This document shows positions 31,776-43,273 of a stretch of DNA of 64,000 bases, piece by piece; the stretch's first letter is position 1; every line of letters begins with the position of its first letter. The position numbers were made by a program, and so were the translations under genes. This stretch comes from Fimbriimonas sp. (GTDB lineage Bacteria; Armatimonadota; Fimbriimonadia; Fimbriimonadales; Fimbriimonadaceae), in contig JARLGV010000067.1 of assembly GCA_031292555.1 (NCBI GenBank), positions 31,672-95,671 of the forward strand. Direction: 5' to 3'. The notes under the pieces were generated by a model. That model did not search any database. It saw nothing but the letters and a program-made list of their open reading frames with translations, and was not told the DNA's origin.

Positions 31776-34499
31776 ATGAAGGTTCGAGATTTACGCGAGA
31801 AGTTTCTGCGGTTCTTCGAGTCGAAGGGGCACCTGAGGTTCCCGGGCGGCTCGCTGGTGCCGTACGACGTGACGGGGCGCCTGGACGAATCCTTGCTCTT
31901 CAACGGAGCAGGAATGATCCAGTTCAAACCGTACTTCCGCGGCATCGCCCACCCCGATAACCGCCGCCTTATGACGGCGCAAAAGTGCATTCGAACCGGC
32001 GACATCGAGGAGGTCGGCGATTCCTCGCACCTGACCTTCTTCGAAATGCTCGGAAACTTCTCGTTCGGTGACTACTTCAAGGCGGATGCGATCGCCTACT
32101 CCTGGGAGTTCATCACCGATCCCCAATGGCTTGGCCTGGATCCCAGGCGCTGTTCGTTTACGATCTTCGAGGACGACGATGAGGCTTACTCCGAGTGGGC
32201 GAAGTGGATCGCGCCGACTGGTATCGATCCGGCTTCCCGCATCGTTCGACTGGACGAAGAGACGAACTATTGGCCGGCGGGAGCCTACACCTGCGGCCCT
32301 CCGGGCCCATGCGGCCCAAACTCGGAGATGTTTTATTGGGTCAGCGACGAAGAGCCTCCAAGCGGCGCGTATTCCAAAGAGGAATGGCAACGGGACGAGG
32401 CGGCCGGCAAGTGGCTGGAGTTCTGGAACGACGTCTTCATCACCTACGAGTGGCAGGGCCACCACAAGGATCCGGCCAACCCGAAACAGGGATACGTAAA
32501 GGATGCCATGCCCGAACTTCCATTCCTGTCGATCGACACCGGATTCGGGCTAGAGCGGGCGTCGGTAGTGCTGGGCGGATACGCGTCCGTCTACGACACC
32601 GACGTGTTCGAACCGATCCTCGCCGCAATCGATCACCTGATCCCGTCGACCGTCGCAGACCGCAATTCGGAGTCTGTCGTGGCGGCCCGAAGGATCATTG
32701 CTGACCACATCCGCACGTCAGTCTTCTGCATCGCGGAGGGAATCCTGCCCGGAAACAACGGCAGGAGTTACGTGGTTCGGCGCCTCATCCGTCGAGCAAT
32801 CCTAAAGGGGCAGCGGACCCTCGGCATCGAGAAGCCGTTCTTCCACCTCGTATTCGACGGCCTCGCCGAATCGATGGGCGATTTCTACCCTGAACTTCAT
32901 GAGCGTCGCGAAACGATTGTCGAGACGCTGAAAGGAGAGGAGGGTCTTTTCCGCCGAACCCTGTCCTCGGGTACCCAACTCCTCCAGACCGAATTGGATC
33001 GTCTCGCCCGCCATAAGGACAAGACGCTTTCCGGCGACGTGGCCTTTCGGCTTTACGATACTTTCGGCTTTCCGCTTGAGGTCACCCAGGAGATCGCCTC
33101 CGAGCAGGAGATCGGCGTCGACATCGACGGTTATGAGCTTGCTTTGAAAGATGCCCAAGAGCGGTCACGGGGCTCGCAGGACCGCGAGTCGGTCTACGGC
33201 GGGGTCGTTGCAGGGGACGAACTCGTCGTCGAGAATGCTCCGGCAACCACCGAGTTCAGCGGATACGGATCGACCCAAGGCGTGGGCCGCATCGTCAGGA
33301 TCAAGCCGTTAGGCGGCAAGCGCATGCGCGTCGCACTCGATCGGACGCCTTTCTACGCCGAGTCGGGAGGACAAACCGGCGATCATGGAGTCCTTTCGGG
33401 CGATGGCTTCCGAATCGAAGTCACGAACACGACGAAGAACGCCGGCCTCTTCTGGCACGACATCGAGACGGAGATCGCCCCCGCGGACTTGCTTGGCAAG
33501 GATGCTGAAGCCCAGGTGTCGTCCGGACGGCGCGCCCGCATTCTCCGTAACCACACGGCGACCCACATCCTCCAGGCCGCGCTGCGGCACGTGCTGGGAA
33601 ACCACGTCGCCCAGGCTGGCTCGTATGTCGGGCCGGATAACCTTCGTTTCGACTTCACCCATCCGGCCGCGATGACCGAGGAACAGAAGGCAGAGGTCGA
33701 GCGGATCGTCAACGAGCAGTCGCTCGCCAACACCCCGGTGAAGGTGTACGTCGACATTCCGATTGCCGAGGCAAAGGCGAAGGGCGCGATGGCCCTCTTC
33801 GGCGAAAAATACGGCGACAAGGTCAGGATGATCGAGGTCGGCGACTTCAGCCGCGAGCTTTGCGGAGGCACCCACGTTCGTTCCACCGGGGAAATCGGAC
33901 TCTTCAAGATTGTCGGTGAGAGCAGCGCCGCGAGCGGGGTCCGCCGAATAGAGGCGATCACCGGCGAGGCAGCCTACCAGTGGGTACTCGACGAAACACA
34001 GCGGATCAAACAGGCAGCGGAACTACTGAAGGCAAACCCGAAGGACCTTGTACACGCGGTTGGAAGGGTCGTCGACCAAGCTAAGGAAGAGCGTCAGAAG
34101 CGCGAAAAGGCCGAGATGGCGGCGCTCAGCGGCAGCGGGGCCAAGCAAGAGTCAGAATCGATCGAGATCGCCGGTATCCAAGTTTGGATCAAGCACTTCG
34201 GCGACGTCGACCAAAGGTCGGCGGCGGCGGCCCTCGACAATCAGGCAGCCGGAAAGTCCGACTTTCTCGGTCTGGTTTCGGTGACCGGCGACGGCAAGGT
34301 GACGTTCATCGCCAAGTCCGGCCCCGGCGCGGTGCAAAAGGGCGTCCATGCCGGCAATCTCGTGCGTGAGGTCGCCAAGATCGCCGGAGGCGGAGGCGGA
34401 GGACGCCCTGACTTCGCAACTGCAGGCGGGAGGGCCCCGGAGAAGACGCATGATGCCCTGGCTGCCGTACCGAATCTCGTCACTGCGATGGTTGGCTGA
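31776..34499 (+). CDS. alaS: alanyl-tRNA synthetase
   Basis: It charges tRNA-Ala and edits mischarged Ser/Gly. The 907-residue protein has the class II core (KVRDLREKFLRFFESKGH, GMIQFKPYFRG, GDIEEVGDSSHLTFFEMLGNFSFGDYFK), the editing domain with HTATHILQAAL and ELCGGTHV zinc ligands, and the C-terminal DHHA1/C-Ala domain ending GGGGGRPDFATAGGR. The frame is open to 31536, overlapping ndk on the other strand; the ATG at 31776 fits the family. The motif 1 region and spacing (GSLVPYDVTGRLDESLLFNGAGM) have a slightly longer insert than E. coli. No ribosome-binding site or T-box is visible. Confidence 0.95.
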   Translation: MKVRDLREKFLRFFESKGHLRFPGGSLVPYDVTGRLDESLLFNGAGMIQFKPYFRGIAHPDNRRLMTAQKCIRTGDIEEVGDSSHLTFFEMLGNFSFGDYFKADAIAYSWEFITDPQWLGLDPRRCSFTIFEDDDEAYSEWAKWIAPTGIDPASRIVRLDEETNYWPAGAYTCGPPGPCGPNSEMFYWVSDEEPPSGAYSKEEWQRDEAAGKWLEFWNDVFITYEWQGHHKDPANPKQGYVKDAMPELPFLSIDTGFGLERASVVLGGYASVYDTDVFEPILAAIDHLIPSTVADRNSESVVAARRIIADHIRTSVFCIAEGILPGNNGRSYVVRRLIRRAILKGQRTLGIEKPFFHLVFDGLAESMGDFYPELHERRETIVETLKGEEGLFRRTLSSGTQLLQTELDRLARHKDKTLSGDVAFRLYDTFGFPLEVTQEIASEQEIGVDIDGYELALKDAQERSRGSQDRESVYGGVVAGDELVVENAPATTEFSGYGSTQGVGRIVRIKPLGGKRMRVALDRTPFYAESGGQTGDHGVLSGDGFRIEVTNTTKNAGLFWHDIETEIAPADLLGKDAEAQVSSGRRARILRNHTATHILQAALRHVLGNHVAQAGSYVGPDNLRFDFTHPAAMTEEQKAEVERIVNEQSLANTPVKVYVDIPIAEAKAKGAMALFGEKYGDKVRMIEVGDFSRELCGGTHVRSTGEIGLFKIVGESSAASGVRRIEAITGEAAYQWVLDETQRIKQAAELLKANPKDLVHAVGRVVDQAKEERQKREKAEMAALSGSGAKQESESIEIAGIQVWIKHFGDVDQRSAAAALDNQAAGKSDFLGLVSVTGDGKVTFIAKSGPGAVQKGVHAGNLVREVAKIAGGGGGGRPDFATAGGRAPEKTHDALAAVPNLVTAMVG

Positions 34500-34757
34500 A
34501 ACTTCGGGACAGGCGGTTAGGAGGCCACAATCGACGGCGTGCGCCAGCGTCACGTTGCCTGGTACATCAGATCTGGCAAGATCCGTTGCCGCTCACAGAC
34601 GCGATAATAGTTGACTCATTTGATCGACTAATTATCGACGTCGGGTTCCTTTTGAAGGGAAGCGCAGCACGCCGCGCGTGGATTGAGGACCGACGATTCC
34701 GGCGAAGATTGTTAGTCTGGACCCGAAACGGTGGCTGGGTGACCCGCCGGGAGAATG

Positions 34758-34763
34758 TATCCT
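34758..34763 (+). promoter_or_regulatory. TATCCT element for leaderless start
   Basis: TATCCT is followed by 6 nt and then ATG 34770. This element overlaps the region of an alternative in-frame ATG (34755), so transcription from it would give the shorter protein. Confidence 0.4.
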
Positions 34764-34769
34764 GTTGCA

Positions 34770-35918
34770 ATGCGCTTCGCAACCAAGGCTCTTCGTGTCG
34801 GTCAGGATCTCGACCCCCAGTACATGGCGGTCATTCCTCCTCTCTATCAGTCGGCGACGTTCGGCTGGCAGGACCTGGACACGACGCCCAAGTTCGATTA
34901 CACCCGTTGCGGCAACCCGAACCGGAACACGCTTGAGCAAGTAATCGCGGCGCTCGAAAACGGGAAGCACTGCGTGGCGTTCTCAAGCGGCATGGCCGCA
35001 ATCGTAGCGGCGTTTTCGCTTGCTCAAGCGGGCGACCATATTCTGATCGCGGGGGACATCTACGGGGGAACGTTCCGAATCGGTGAGAAGTATCTGCCCA
35101 AGCAGGGGATTCAGGTAGGCGAATTCTGCGCCCACAATCCGCTCTCCATCAATGACGCGGTTCAGCCGAATACGAAACTTCTCATCTTCGAGACGCCGAC
35201 CAACCCAAATCTGCGCGTCTCAGACATCGCCGCGGTCGTTAAGATCGCCAAGCAACATGGGCTGATCGTGATCTTCGACAACACGTTCGCATCCCCCGTG
35301 TTACAGAACCCTCTCGATCTGGGTGTCGACATCGTCGTGCACTCGACCACGAAGTACATCAGCGGCCACTCCGACGTGATCGGCGGCGCCGTGATCACGA
35401 ATAACGACGACTATTACACGACGGTTTACGAATGGAACAAGGCGGTCGGCGCCGCGCCCAGCCCGTTCGACTGCTGGCTGTCGCTCCGCGGCGTAAAGAC
35501 TATGAAATGTCGAATGGACGTTCACTGTAAGAACGCGCAGGCGGTCGCCGAATTCCTCGATGCCCATCCGCGCGTAAAGACCTCTCACTATCCGGGCCTC
35601 CTCACTCACCCCGATCACCAAGTGGCCAGGCGGCAAATGCGCGCCTTCGGCGGCATGCTCGCCTTCGATGTGGATGGAACGGTCGCCCAAGCGCGGAAAG
35701 TCGCCGAGAGCACAAATGTCTTCCTCCTCGCCGAGTCACTCGGCGGCGTTGAGAGCCTGATCGCCTACCCGCCCCTCATGTCCCACGCGACGATGACGGA
35801 GGAGCAGCGCGTCTCCAAAGGCATCCCCCCAACCCTCCTTCGGTTGAGCGTCGGCATCGAAGACGCCGAAGACTTGATCGAGGACCTCGATCAAGCATTG
35901 AAAGCAGCGTTCGCGTAG
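34770..35918 (+). CDS. trans-sulfuration PLP enzyme (cystathionine gamma-synthase/lyase type)
   Basis: The enzyme of about 382 residues belongs to the Cys/Met metabolism PLP family. MRFATKALRVGQD opens the protein; YTRCGNPNRNTLE and the SSGMAAIVA loop bind PLP phosphate. The lysine that holds PLP is in VVHSTTKYISGHSDVIGG (about residue 199). The late SLGGVESLIAYPPLMSHATMTEEQR segment is shared by cystathionine synthases, lyases and methionine gamma-lyases, so the exact reaction is not certain. A second ATG at 34755 is in frame. There is no SAM riboswitch in the 270-nt upstream gap. Confidence 0.92.
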   Translation: MRFATKALRVGQDLDPQYMAVIPPLYQSATFGWQDLDTTPKFDYTRCGNPNRNTLEQVIAALENGKHCVAFSSGMAAIVAAFSLAQAGDHILIAGDIYGGTFRIGEKYLPKQGIQVGEFCAHNPLSINDAVQPNTKLLIFETPTNPNLRVSDIAAVVKIAKQHGLIVIFDNTFASPVLQNPLDLGVDIVVHSTTKYISGHSDVIGGAVITNNDDYYTTVYEWNKAVGAAPSPFDCWLSLRGVKTMKCRMDVHCKNAQAVAEFLDAHPRVKTSHYPGLLTHPDHQVARRQMRAFGGMLAFDVDGTVAQARKVAESTNVFLLAESLGGVESLIAYPPLMSHATMTEEQRVSKGIPPTLLRLSVGIEDAEDLIEDLDQALKAAFA

Positions 35919-35929
35919 CGCCAACGATC

Positions 35930-36205
35930 GGCCTTTGAGTCGGTGGCCGCACGCCGCCCCACGGGGCGACCTAACCCAGCCCAGTGGCGTCAACCCTGGG
36001 ATCGGTCGGGGCCGCGCCATTCGGCTCTGAAGGAGACGATTCGACGGCTTCGTAATCGTTGCCGATGATCTCGAATGGCCGTTGAACCCGTCCCGACAGG
36101 GCGGAATGGGTAAGGTTCGCACGTCCCAGGGCTGACTCCCTGGGCTGGAATACCTCGCCCCGTTCGGGCTGTTGGCGCGGCACCGCGCCGAATTTATGCG
36201 CTCCC
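35930..36205 (-). repeat. dispersed intergenic repeat-like element
   Basis: The whole gap between two convergent genes has the character of a dispersed intergenic repeat. It contains short near-palindromes with recurring words such as CCCAGGG, TGGGCTGG, GCCCCGTTCGGGC and GCGGCACCGCGC. Its minus-strand pseudo-frame (PRPIPGLTPLGW...) is like elements known to litter planctomycete-type genomes. I see only one copy in the window. Confidence 0.45.
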
Positions 36206-36211
36206 GCGGGA

Positions 36212-38377
36212 TTACCGCAGGAACGCCTCCCAGAGACCGGCGTCGACCGGCAGTATGTGGCCGGTGGTTAGCGACATGCGATCAGTGCACAGCAGGACAA
36301 GCGCCTCGGCGACTTTCTGGGGCGTTACGGTTTCCTTGAGCAGGTTCCGCTGGGCGTAGAAGCCCTCCAACTTCGCGCGGAGCGTCTCGGTGGAATCGTC
36401 GTCGCTGAACGGGATGGAGTACTTGCTCAACGAGCTGATCAGCCTCTCGCGCGGGAACATCTGCGAGCCTTCGAGGACGGTGGCGGGTGCGACGGCGTTG
36501 ACCCGCGTATTGGGAGCGAACTCAATGGCAAGCTCGCGGACCAAGTGATTCAGCGCCGCCTTGCTCGTGTCGTACGCCATGCTTCCTCGCTTGGGGACGA
36601 CCCCGTTGGCGCTGCTTGTCATCACGATACTGCCGTGGGTGCCCTGCTTCGCGATGGTCGCATTCGCCTCTTCGGCGAGAAACGCCGCGCCGATCACGTT
36701 CACGTCGAAATTCGGATTCCATTGCCGGTCGGCGATCTTGCCGGTCGCCGGATCGGATGGCACGAAGAAGGCGGCAAGGTTGATCACGATGTCGATCCCG
36801 CCGAACCGACGCACGGCGCCATCAAGAGCCGCCCGGATCGATTCCCGCTTGGTCAAGTCGACCGATTCGGAACCGACGACCTCCTTGCCATACTGCTCTA
36901 TGAACGACGCCGCCAAACCGCGAGCGAGATCGCCGTTCAAATCGGCGATCACGACATGGGCGCCTGATGCGAGCAGGCGGTTAACGACGGCGTGTCCCAT
37001 TCCCGGACTGGCGCCGACGACGAATGCGACCTTCCGGCTCAACTCCATCTCGGGAGGCATGCGCTTCAGCTTCGCCTCTTCAAGCAACCAGTATTCGATG
37101 TTGAACGCCTCTTTCGGCGAAAGCGCGACGTAGTTGTCGACGATGCGCGTCGAATCCAGACCGGGTTGGATGCGCGATCCGCCCGCCAAGGATGTCGCCC
37201 CTTCCATAACGTGGATGGCATTCGTGTAGAACTCGGCGGTGATACGCGCCTCGGTTTTCGATTTTGCGAAGCTAAAGAGCCCAATGCCTGGAATCAGCAC
37301 CACGCTTGGCGTCGACGAGCGCATCGCGGGGGAGTTGGCTTCCCGGTTCGCTTCGTAATAGGCAGCATAGTCCGAGGCATATCGCTCCATAGCCTGTGGC
37401 AACCCGGCAAGCAAACCGTCTTCGTTCTGTCCGTCCCATTCCAGGAATAGCGGACGTACCTTGGTTCGAACGAAGTGGTCGGGGCAGCTTGTGCCCTGCC
37501 AGGCGAGCACCTTTGCCCGGGCGCTGTTCACAAATCGCATGACCGTTTCGCTGCCATCGTAATGCCCAATTGCGTTGCCCACGAGACCCCGCAAGACGGG
37601 TAGTAATACGATGGCCAGACGCTCCCGGTCGGCATGGACAGGAAAAACCGATCCCCCAAACATCCCCTCACCCCTCCTTTCTACACGCGACAGAACGTAG
37701 CTGCCGATTGCGTCGATGACGCGCAGCGTGTTGAGATAGGATTCTCGGCTGGTTTCTCCCCAGGTGAAGAGGCCGTGCGAGCCAAGCACGATACCGTCGA
37801 ACCCGGGATTCTCCCGTTCCGCTTTCCGCAGCCATAGCCCTAGTTCGAATCCTGGACGCTTCCAGGGCAGCCATGCAAGTTTGACTCCGGTCTCTTCCTC
37901 GAGCCCTCGGAGGTGCTCCGGTCCATTGGCGCTTGCCGCGAGGGCGATCGCCCAATCCGGATGAAGGTGATCGACGTGTTTGAACGGAAGAAATGCATGG
38001 AGAGGAGTATCGATGCTGGCCGCGCGGGGGTTGTTGCCAAAGGTGCAGAGCGGATACATATCCGCCATCGCGTCCTCTTCGTGAACGCCCTGATACCGTG
38101 TGCGCAAAGCGTTCAGCCGACTCATGAGGACGGTCGCGAAGCCGTCGCGACGAATCGTGCCGAGGTCGCCGCCGCTACCCTTGACCCAGAGAACCTCTAC
38201 GTCCTCGCCGGTCACCGGTTCCTTCATCGTGACCTTTGCAGATGTATTTCCGCCTCCGTAGTTCGTCAGCCGAAGGTCCCTGCCCAGCAAGTTGGAGCGG
38301 TACCGAAGCAACTCCGGCTCGTCCATCCCGATCGTCGCGGCGTCGTCCCAGAGGTCTTCCAAATATCGCAGTTCCAT
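36212..38377 (-). CDS. bifunctional rhamnulose-1-phosphate aldolase / short-chain dehydrogenase
   Basis: A 721-residue fusion. The N-terminal class II aldolase/adducin domain (about 1-420) carries LTNYGGGNTSAK, FGNNPRAASIDTPLHAFLPF and the zinc-binding HVDHLHPDWAIA. The C-terminal SDR domain (about 450-721) has VGASPGMGHAVVNRLL for NAD, the NLAAF strand and the catalytic S-Y-K in TSSANGVVPKRGSMAYDTSKAAL. Such fusions split rhamnulose 1-phosphate and oxidise lactaldehyde to lactate, the end of the rhamnose pathway. A GH78 rhamnosidase lies at 53.6 kb. No rhamnose isomerase or kinase is nearby. The gene appears to be alone on the minus strand. Confidence 0.9.
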   Translation of the reverse strand: MELRYLEDLWDDAATIGMDEPELLRYRSNLLGRDLRLTNYGGGNTSAKVTMKEPVTGEDVEVLWVKGSGGDLGTIRRDGFATVLMSRLNALRTRYQGVHEEDAMADMYPLCTFGNNPRAASIDTPLHAFLPFKHVDHLHPDWAIALAASANGPEHLRGLEEETGVKLAWLPWKRPGFELGLWLRKAERENPGFDGIVLGSHGLFTWGETSRESYLNTLRVIDAIGSYVLSRVERRGEGMFGGSVFPVHADRERLAIVLLPVLRGLVGNAIGHYDGSETVMRFVNSARAKVLAWQGTSCPDHFVRTKVRPLFLEWDGQNEDGLLAGLPQAMERYASDYAAYYEANREANSPAMRSSTPSVVLIPGIGLFSFAKSKTEARITAEFYTNAIHVMEGATSLAGGSRIQPGLDSTRIVDNYVALSPKEAFNIEYWLLEEAKLKRMPPEMELSRKVAFVVGASPGMGHAVVNRLLASGAHVVIADLNGDLARGLAASFIEQYGKEVVGSESVDLTKRESIRAALDGAVRRFGGIDIVINLAAFFVPSDPATGKIADRQWNPNFDVNVIGAAFLAEEANATIAKQGTHGSIVMTSSANGVVPKRGSMAYDTSKAALNHLVRELAIEFAPNTRVNAVAPATVLEGSQMFPRERLISSLSKYSIPFSDDDSTETLRAKLEGFYAQRNLLKETVTPQKVAEALVLLCTDRMSLTTGHILPVDAGLWEAFLR

Positions 38378-38578
38378 GTTTGCTGTCCCAAATTAGTTTG
38401 GCGCATTGCGGTGCCCAAGGGGCGGGAGTGAGGGCTATGGAGTGTTGGCCAAGAGCGATTCTGCCGACTCAACTCGTTCGAACCGCTCCATCTAGTTTCA
38501 TCCGAGGCGGGAGAGGGAACGCGACTGCCAGTTTGGCGCTGGAATGGCTCCACTTCTCCGCTGCTCACGTTTCGGCGA

Positions 38579-38584
38579 TACAAT
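38579..38584 (+). promoter_or_regulatory. TACAAT element for leaderless start
   Basis: TACAAT followed by 6 nt (GTTGGT) and then ATG 38591. No ribosome-binding site precedes the ATG. Confidence 0.45.
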
Positions 38585-38590
38585 GTTGGT

Positions 38591-39463
38591 ATGTTCGGTA
38601 ATCGATTTGAGCGAAGTTGGTTGGTGGCAAAGCAGAGCTTTTCTGTTCTCAGGAACAACCCGTCGTTGTGCATCTTTCCGATCTTGTCGGGTGTGGCGGC
38701 GATCTTTGTTTCGATTCCTTTTGTCGTCGTTCTGGCGATGACCGACTTCAAGCACTCCGATCAGCAGCATGTCTTCGGCGTTGCGCACTATGCGACGACG
38801 GCGATCATGTATTTCTGCAATTACTTCACGATCGTCTTCTTCAACGCCGGGTTGGTCGCCTGCGCAAACGAGAACCTTCAAGGTCGTCCTGCGACGGTCC
38901 AGTTCGGCATGCGGGCGGCGCTAGCTCGGCTACCCCAGATTCTCGGATGGGCGTTGCTGGCATCGACGGTTGGTATGGTGCTACGGTTTATCGGCGAGCG
39001 AACGGGGGTCGTCGGCTCGATCGTGACGTCGTTCATCGGCTTGGCTTGGAACATTGCGGTGTTCTTTGTCGTGCCGTGCCTGGTGCTCGATCTCGAAAAC
39101 CCGTTTGCAGCCGTAAAGAAGTCGACAGTCATGATCAAGCAGACTTGGGGCGAGCGGATCATCCTAGGGATCGGCGTCGGCTCCGCCCTCGGCATCCTTT
39201 TCTTGATCGCGATGGTTCCGATCTTCGCCGCCTTCTTCTTTGCCGTGTCGGAGATCTTCTCGCTAGCGATCGTGTTCGGGGTCATCGGGCTCGCCAGCAT
39301 CCTTGCGGTGTGCATCATTTCCAGCGCGATTACGACGATCTATCAGACTGCCCTGTACATCTACTGTCAGAGCGGAACGACTCCGTACGCCTTCCAGGCG
39401 AGCAACTTTCAGGATGCCTTCCAAGCGAAAACGAGTCGCGGCATTTTCGGTCAGAAGTTCTAG
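38591..39463 (+). CDS. DUF6159-like integral membrane protein
   Basis: A 290-residue protein beginning MFGNRFERSWLVAKQSFSVLRNNPSLCIFPILSG, the typical start of the DUF6159 family. Six or so hydrophobic segments follow: about 28-50, 70-92, 118-135, 142-170, 195-222 and 225-255. The soluble segment between the fourth and fifth (ENPFAAVKKSTVMIKQTWGE) is conserved in that family. No function is known. It has a putative leaderless promoter. Its stop lies 8 nt from the convergent glucosidase stop. Confidence 0.8.
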   Translation: MFGNRFERSWLVAKQSFSVLRNNPSLCIFPILSGVAAIFVSIPFVVVLAMTDFKHSDQQHVFGVAHYATTAIMYFCNYFTIVFFNAGLVACANENLQGRPATVQFGMRAALARLPQILGWALLASTVGMVLRFIGERTGVVGSIVTSFIGLAWNIAVFFVVPCLVLDLENPFAAVKKSTVMIKQTWGERIILGIGVGSALGILFLIAMVPIFAAFFFAVSEIFSLAIVFGVIGLASILAVCIISSAITTIYQTALYIYCQSGTTPYAFQASNFQDAFQAKTSRGIFGQKF

Positions 39464-39471
39464 GCGTCCCG

Positions 39472-42093
<2,622 letters not shown>

Positions 42094-42684
42094 CGCGGGG
42101 ACACCTCGGAGGATGGAGTCGAACTGTTCTACGCTTACCAGGAACGAAAAGGGCGTTACGTAGTCGATTTTATCGCCAATGGTAATCCCCAATAGGCGAA
42201 GCCCACAGGTCGCCGACCATTATAGGGCCCTTACCGCTTACTAGGGAATGGCCTGTCTAGCAGAAGGCAGCGAGGGCGAACGAACCGGCGCCACTCTAAA
42301 GAAAAAACCGATGGACGAGGACAACCAGGCGAACGGGGAGAGGGCTGTTCAACCTGGCGTCACTCGAACCACCGATAGGATCATTCTAGTGTTGCCCCGT
42401 AGCCCCGGATAGTCGCCATTAGCAGGTACCGGATTTGTGTGACTGCCGGGCTTTGGCGTAGCGAGCGTGTCAACCATAGGCACACGCAAAGAAGCCGGCT
42501 TGGCGAGGCCCTTCGAAAGGGAGAGGGCTTTTCGATAGGACCTCGCTAGGCCGACTTCGATGATCAGTTTCCCATCGGTCGCATTCGACCGACAGTCCCA
42601 TTTTCGGGTTACCGGTTTACCGTGCCGCTCCAGCTAGGAGAAATGCAACGAGTTTTTTTTGAAAAATCTCCCGAAACACGAAAC
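42094..42684 (+). other. non-coding stretch, possibly structured RNA
   Basis: About 590 bp without a credible ORF between divergent genes. It contains several inverted repeats on the plus strand. One reads CCAGGCGAAC...GTTCAACCTGG near 42326-42357. Another is AGCCCCGG...CCGGGCT near 42402-42452. A long hairpin lies at 42491-42558 and a 6-bp hairpin, TCGGTC/GACCGA, near 42576-42592. A T8 tract follows at about 42652-42660. No tmRNA, RNase P, SRP or 6S hallmark was recognised. The G-U pairs in the long hairpin favour a plus-strand RNA. Confidence 0.35.
42491..42558 (+). repeat. 18-bp imperfect long hairpin
   Basis: Arms GAAGCCGGCTTGGCGAGG (42491-42508) and CCTCGCTAGGCCGACTTC (42541-42558) pair over 17 of 18 positions with two G-U pairs and one C-A mismatch. 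The 32-nt loop holds CCCTTCGAAAGGG, a secondary hairpin. Confidence 0.8.
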
Positions 42685-42715
42685 TTGATAGCCTAGCACT
42701 CACGTTATATATAAT
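42685..42715 (+). promoter_or_regulatory. hsp20 promoter
   Basis: A TTGATA -35 (42685-42690) is separated by 17 nt from TATATA (42708-42713), or by 19 nt from the perfect TATAAT (42710-42715). This gives a start near 42721 and a leader of about 30 nt carrying GGAG 7 nt before ATG 42752. Confidence 0.7.
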
Positions 42716-42751
42716 CGTAGATATCACTACACCAGACATTTGGAGAATAAG

Positions 42752-43216
42752 ATGCTAAGAACCCTTGTCAATATGAACCCTGCTCATGAAGTCCGATCGA
42801 TGGAAGAGATCTTCGACCAGTTGTTTGGCGCGCCGGTCCGACCGAACGGCACTCCGGTCGGTACCTTGCCCTTGGACATCCTGGAAAGCGAAGGCGTCCT
42901 CAAGATCCGCGCCGCTGTTCCCGGCGTTGAGCCGAACGAACTCGAAATCCAGATCGAAAAGAACGTACTCACGATTCGAGGTGAGATTCGCCACGAAGAA
43001 GGGGCCAAGGACGAGAAGGTCTATCGCCGTGAGGTCAGTTACGGTTCGTTCGCCCGATCTGTCCGCCTACCCGAAGGACTCGACTTCGAGCGAGTGGATG
43101 CCGAATTCAAGAACGGCATCGTAACGATCTCGCTGCCTCGCGTCCCAGAGGAGAAGCCCAAGGCCATCAAGGTCAACGTCCGGCAACAGGAGATCCCGGC
43201 GGAAACCGAGAACTGA
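42752..43216 (+). CDS. small heat-shock protein, Hsp20/alpha-crystallin
   Basis: A 154-residue ATP-independent chaperone. The alpha-crystallin domain (about residues 42-135) has LPLDILESEGVLKIRAAVPGVEPNELEIQIEKNVLTIRGE, then VYRREVSYGSFARSVRLPEGLD and the end GIVTISLPRV, where I-x-L-P-R-V is close to the I-x-I-P motif. GGAG lies 7 nt before ATG 42752; a TTG at 42740 is also in frame but overlaps the binding site. It has its own promoter and a strong hairpin behind. Regulation by heat is likely but the promoter looks vegetative. Confidence 0.93.
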   Translation: MLRTLVNMNPAHEVRSMEEIFDQLFGAPVRPNGTPVGTLPLDILESEGVLKIRAAVPGVEPNELEIQIEKNVLTIRGEIRHEEGAKDEKVYRREVSYGSFARSVRLPEGLDFERVDAEFKNGIVTISLPRVPEEKPKAIKVNVRQQEIPAETEN

Positions 43217-43224
43217 TGTCGCCT

Positions 43225-43252
43225 GCCCGAGCGGTCATTGAGCCGCTCGGGC
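43225..43252 (+). terminator. hairpin after hsp20 (weak T-tract)
   Basis: A perfect 10-bp stem GCCCGAGCGG/CCGCTCGGGC (arms 43225-43234 and 43243-43252) starts 9 nt after the hsp20 stop. It is followed by TTGACAGCT rather than a T-run, so termination efficiency is uncertain. Its loop and descending arm hold the -35 of the next promoter. Confidence 0.6.
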
Positions 43253-43266
43253 TTGACAGCTATACT
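43238..43266 (+). promoter_or_regulatory. promoter of the ankyrin gene (leaderless)
   Basis: TTGAGC (43238-43243), a 17-nt spacer and TATACT (43261-43266) are followed by 7 nt and ATG 43274. It is the most complete example of the leaderless arrangement in this window. Confidence 0.6.
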
Positions 43267-43273
43267 CTCGCCT

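Noticed and set aside
42300..42660. tmRNA, RNase P, SRP or 6S RNA
   Set aside because: None of the conserved sequence blocks I know for these RNAs was seen, despite the hairpins.
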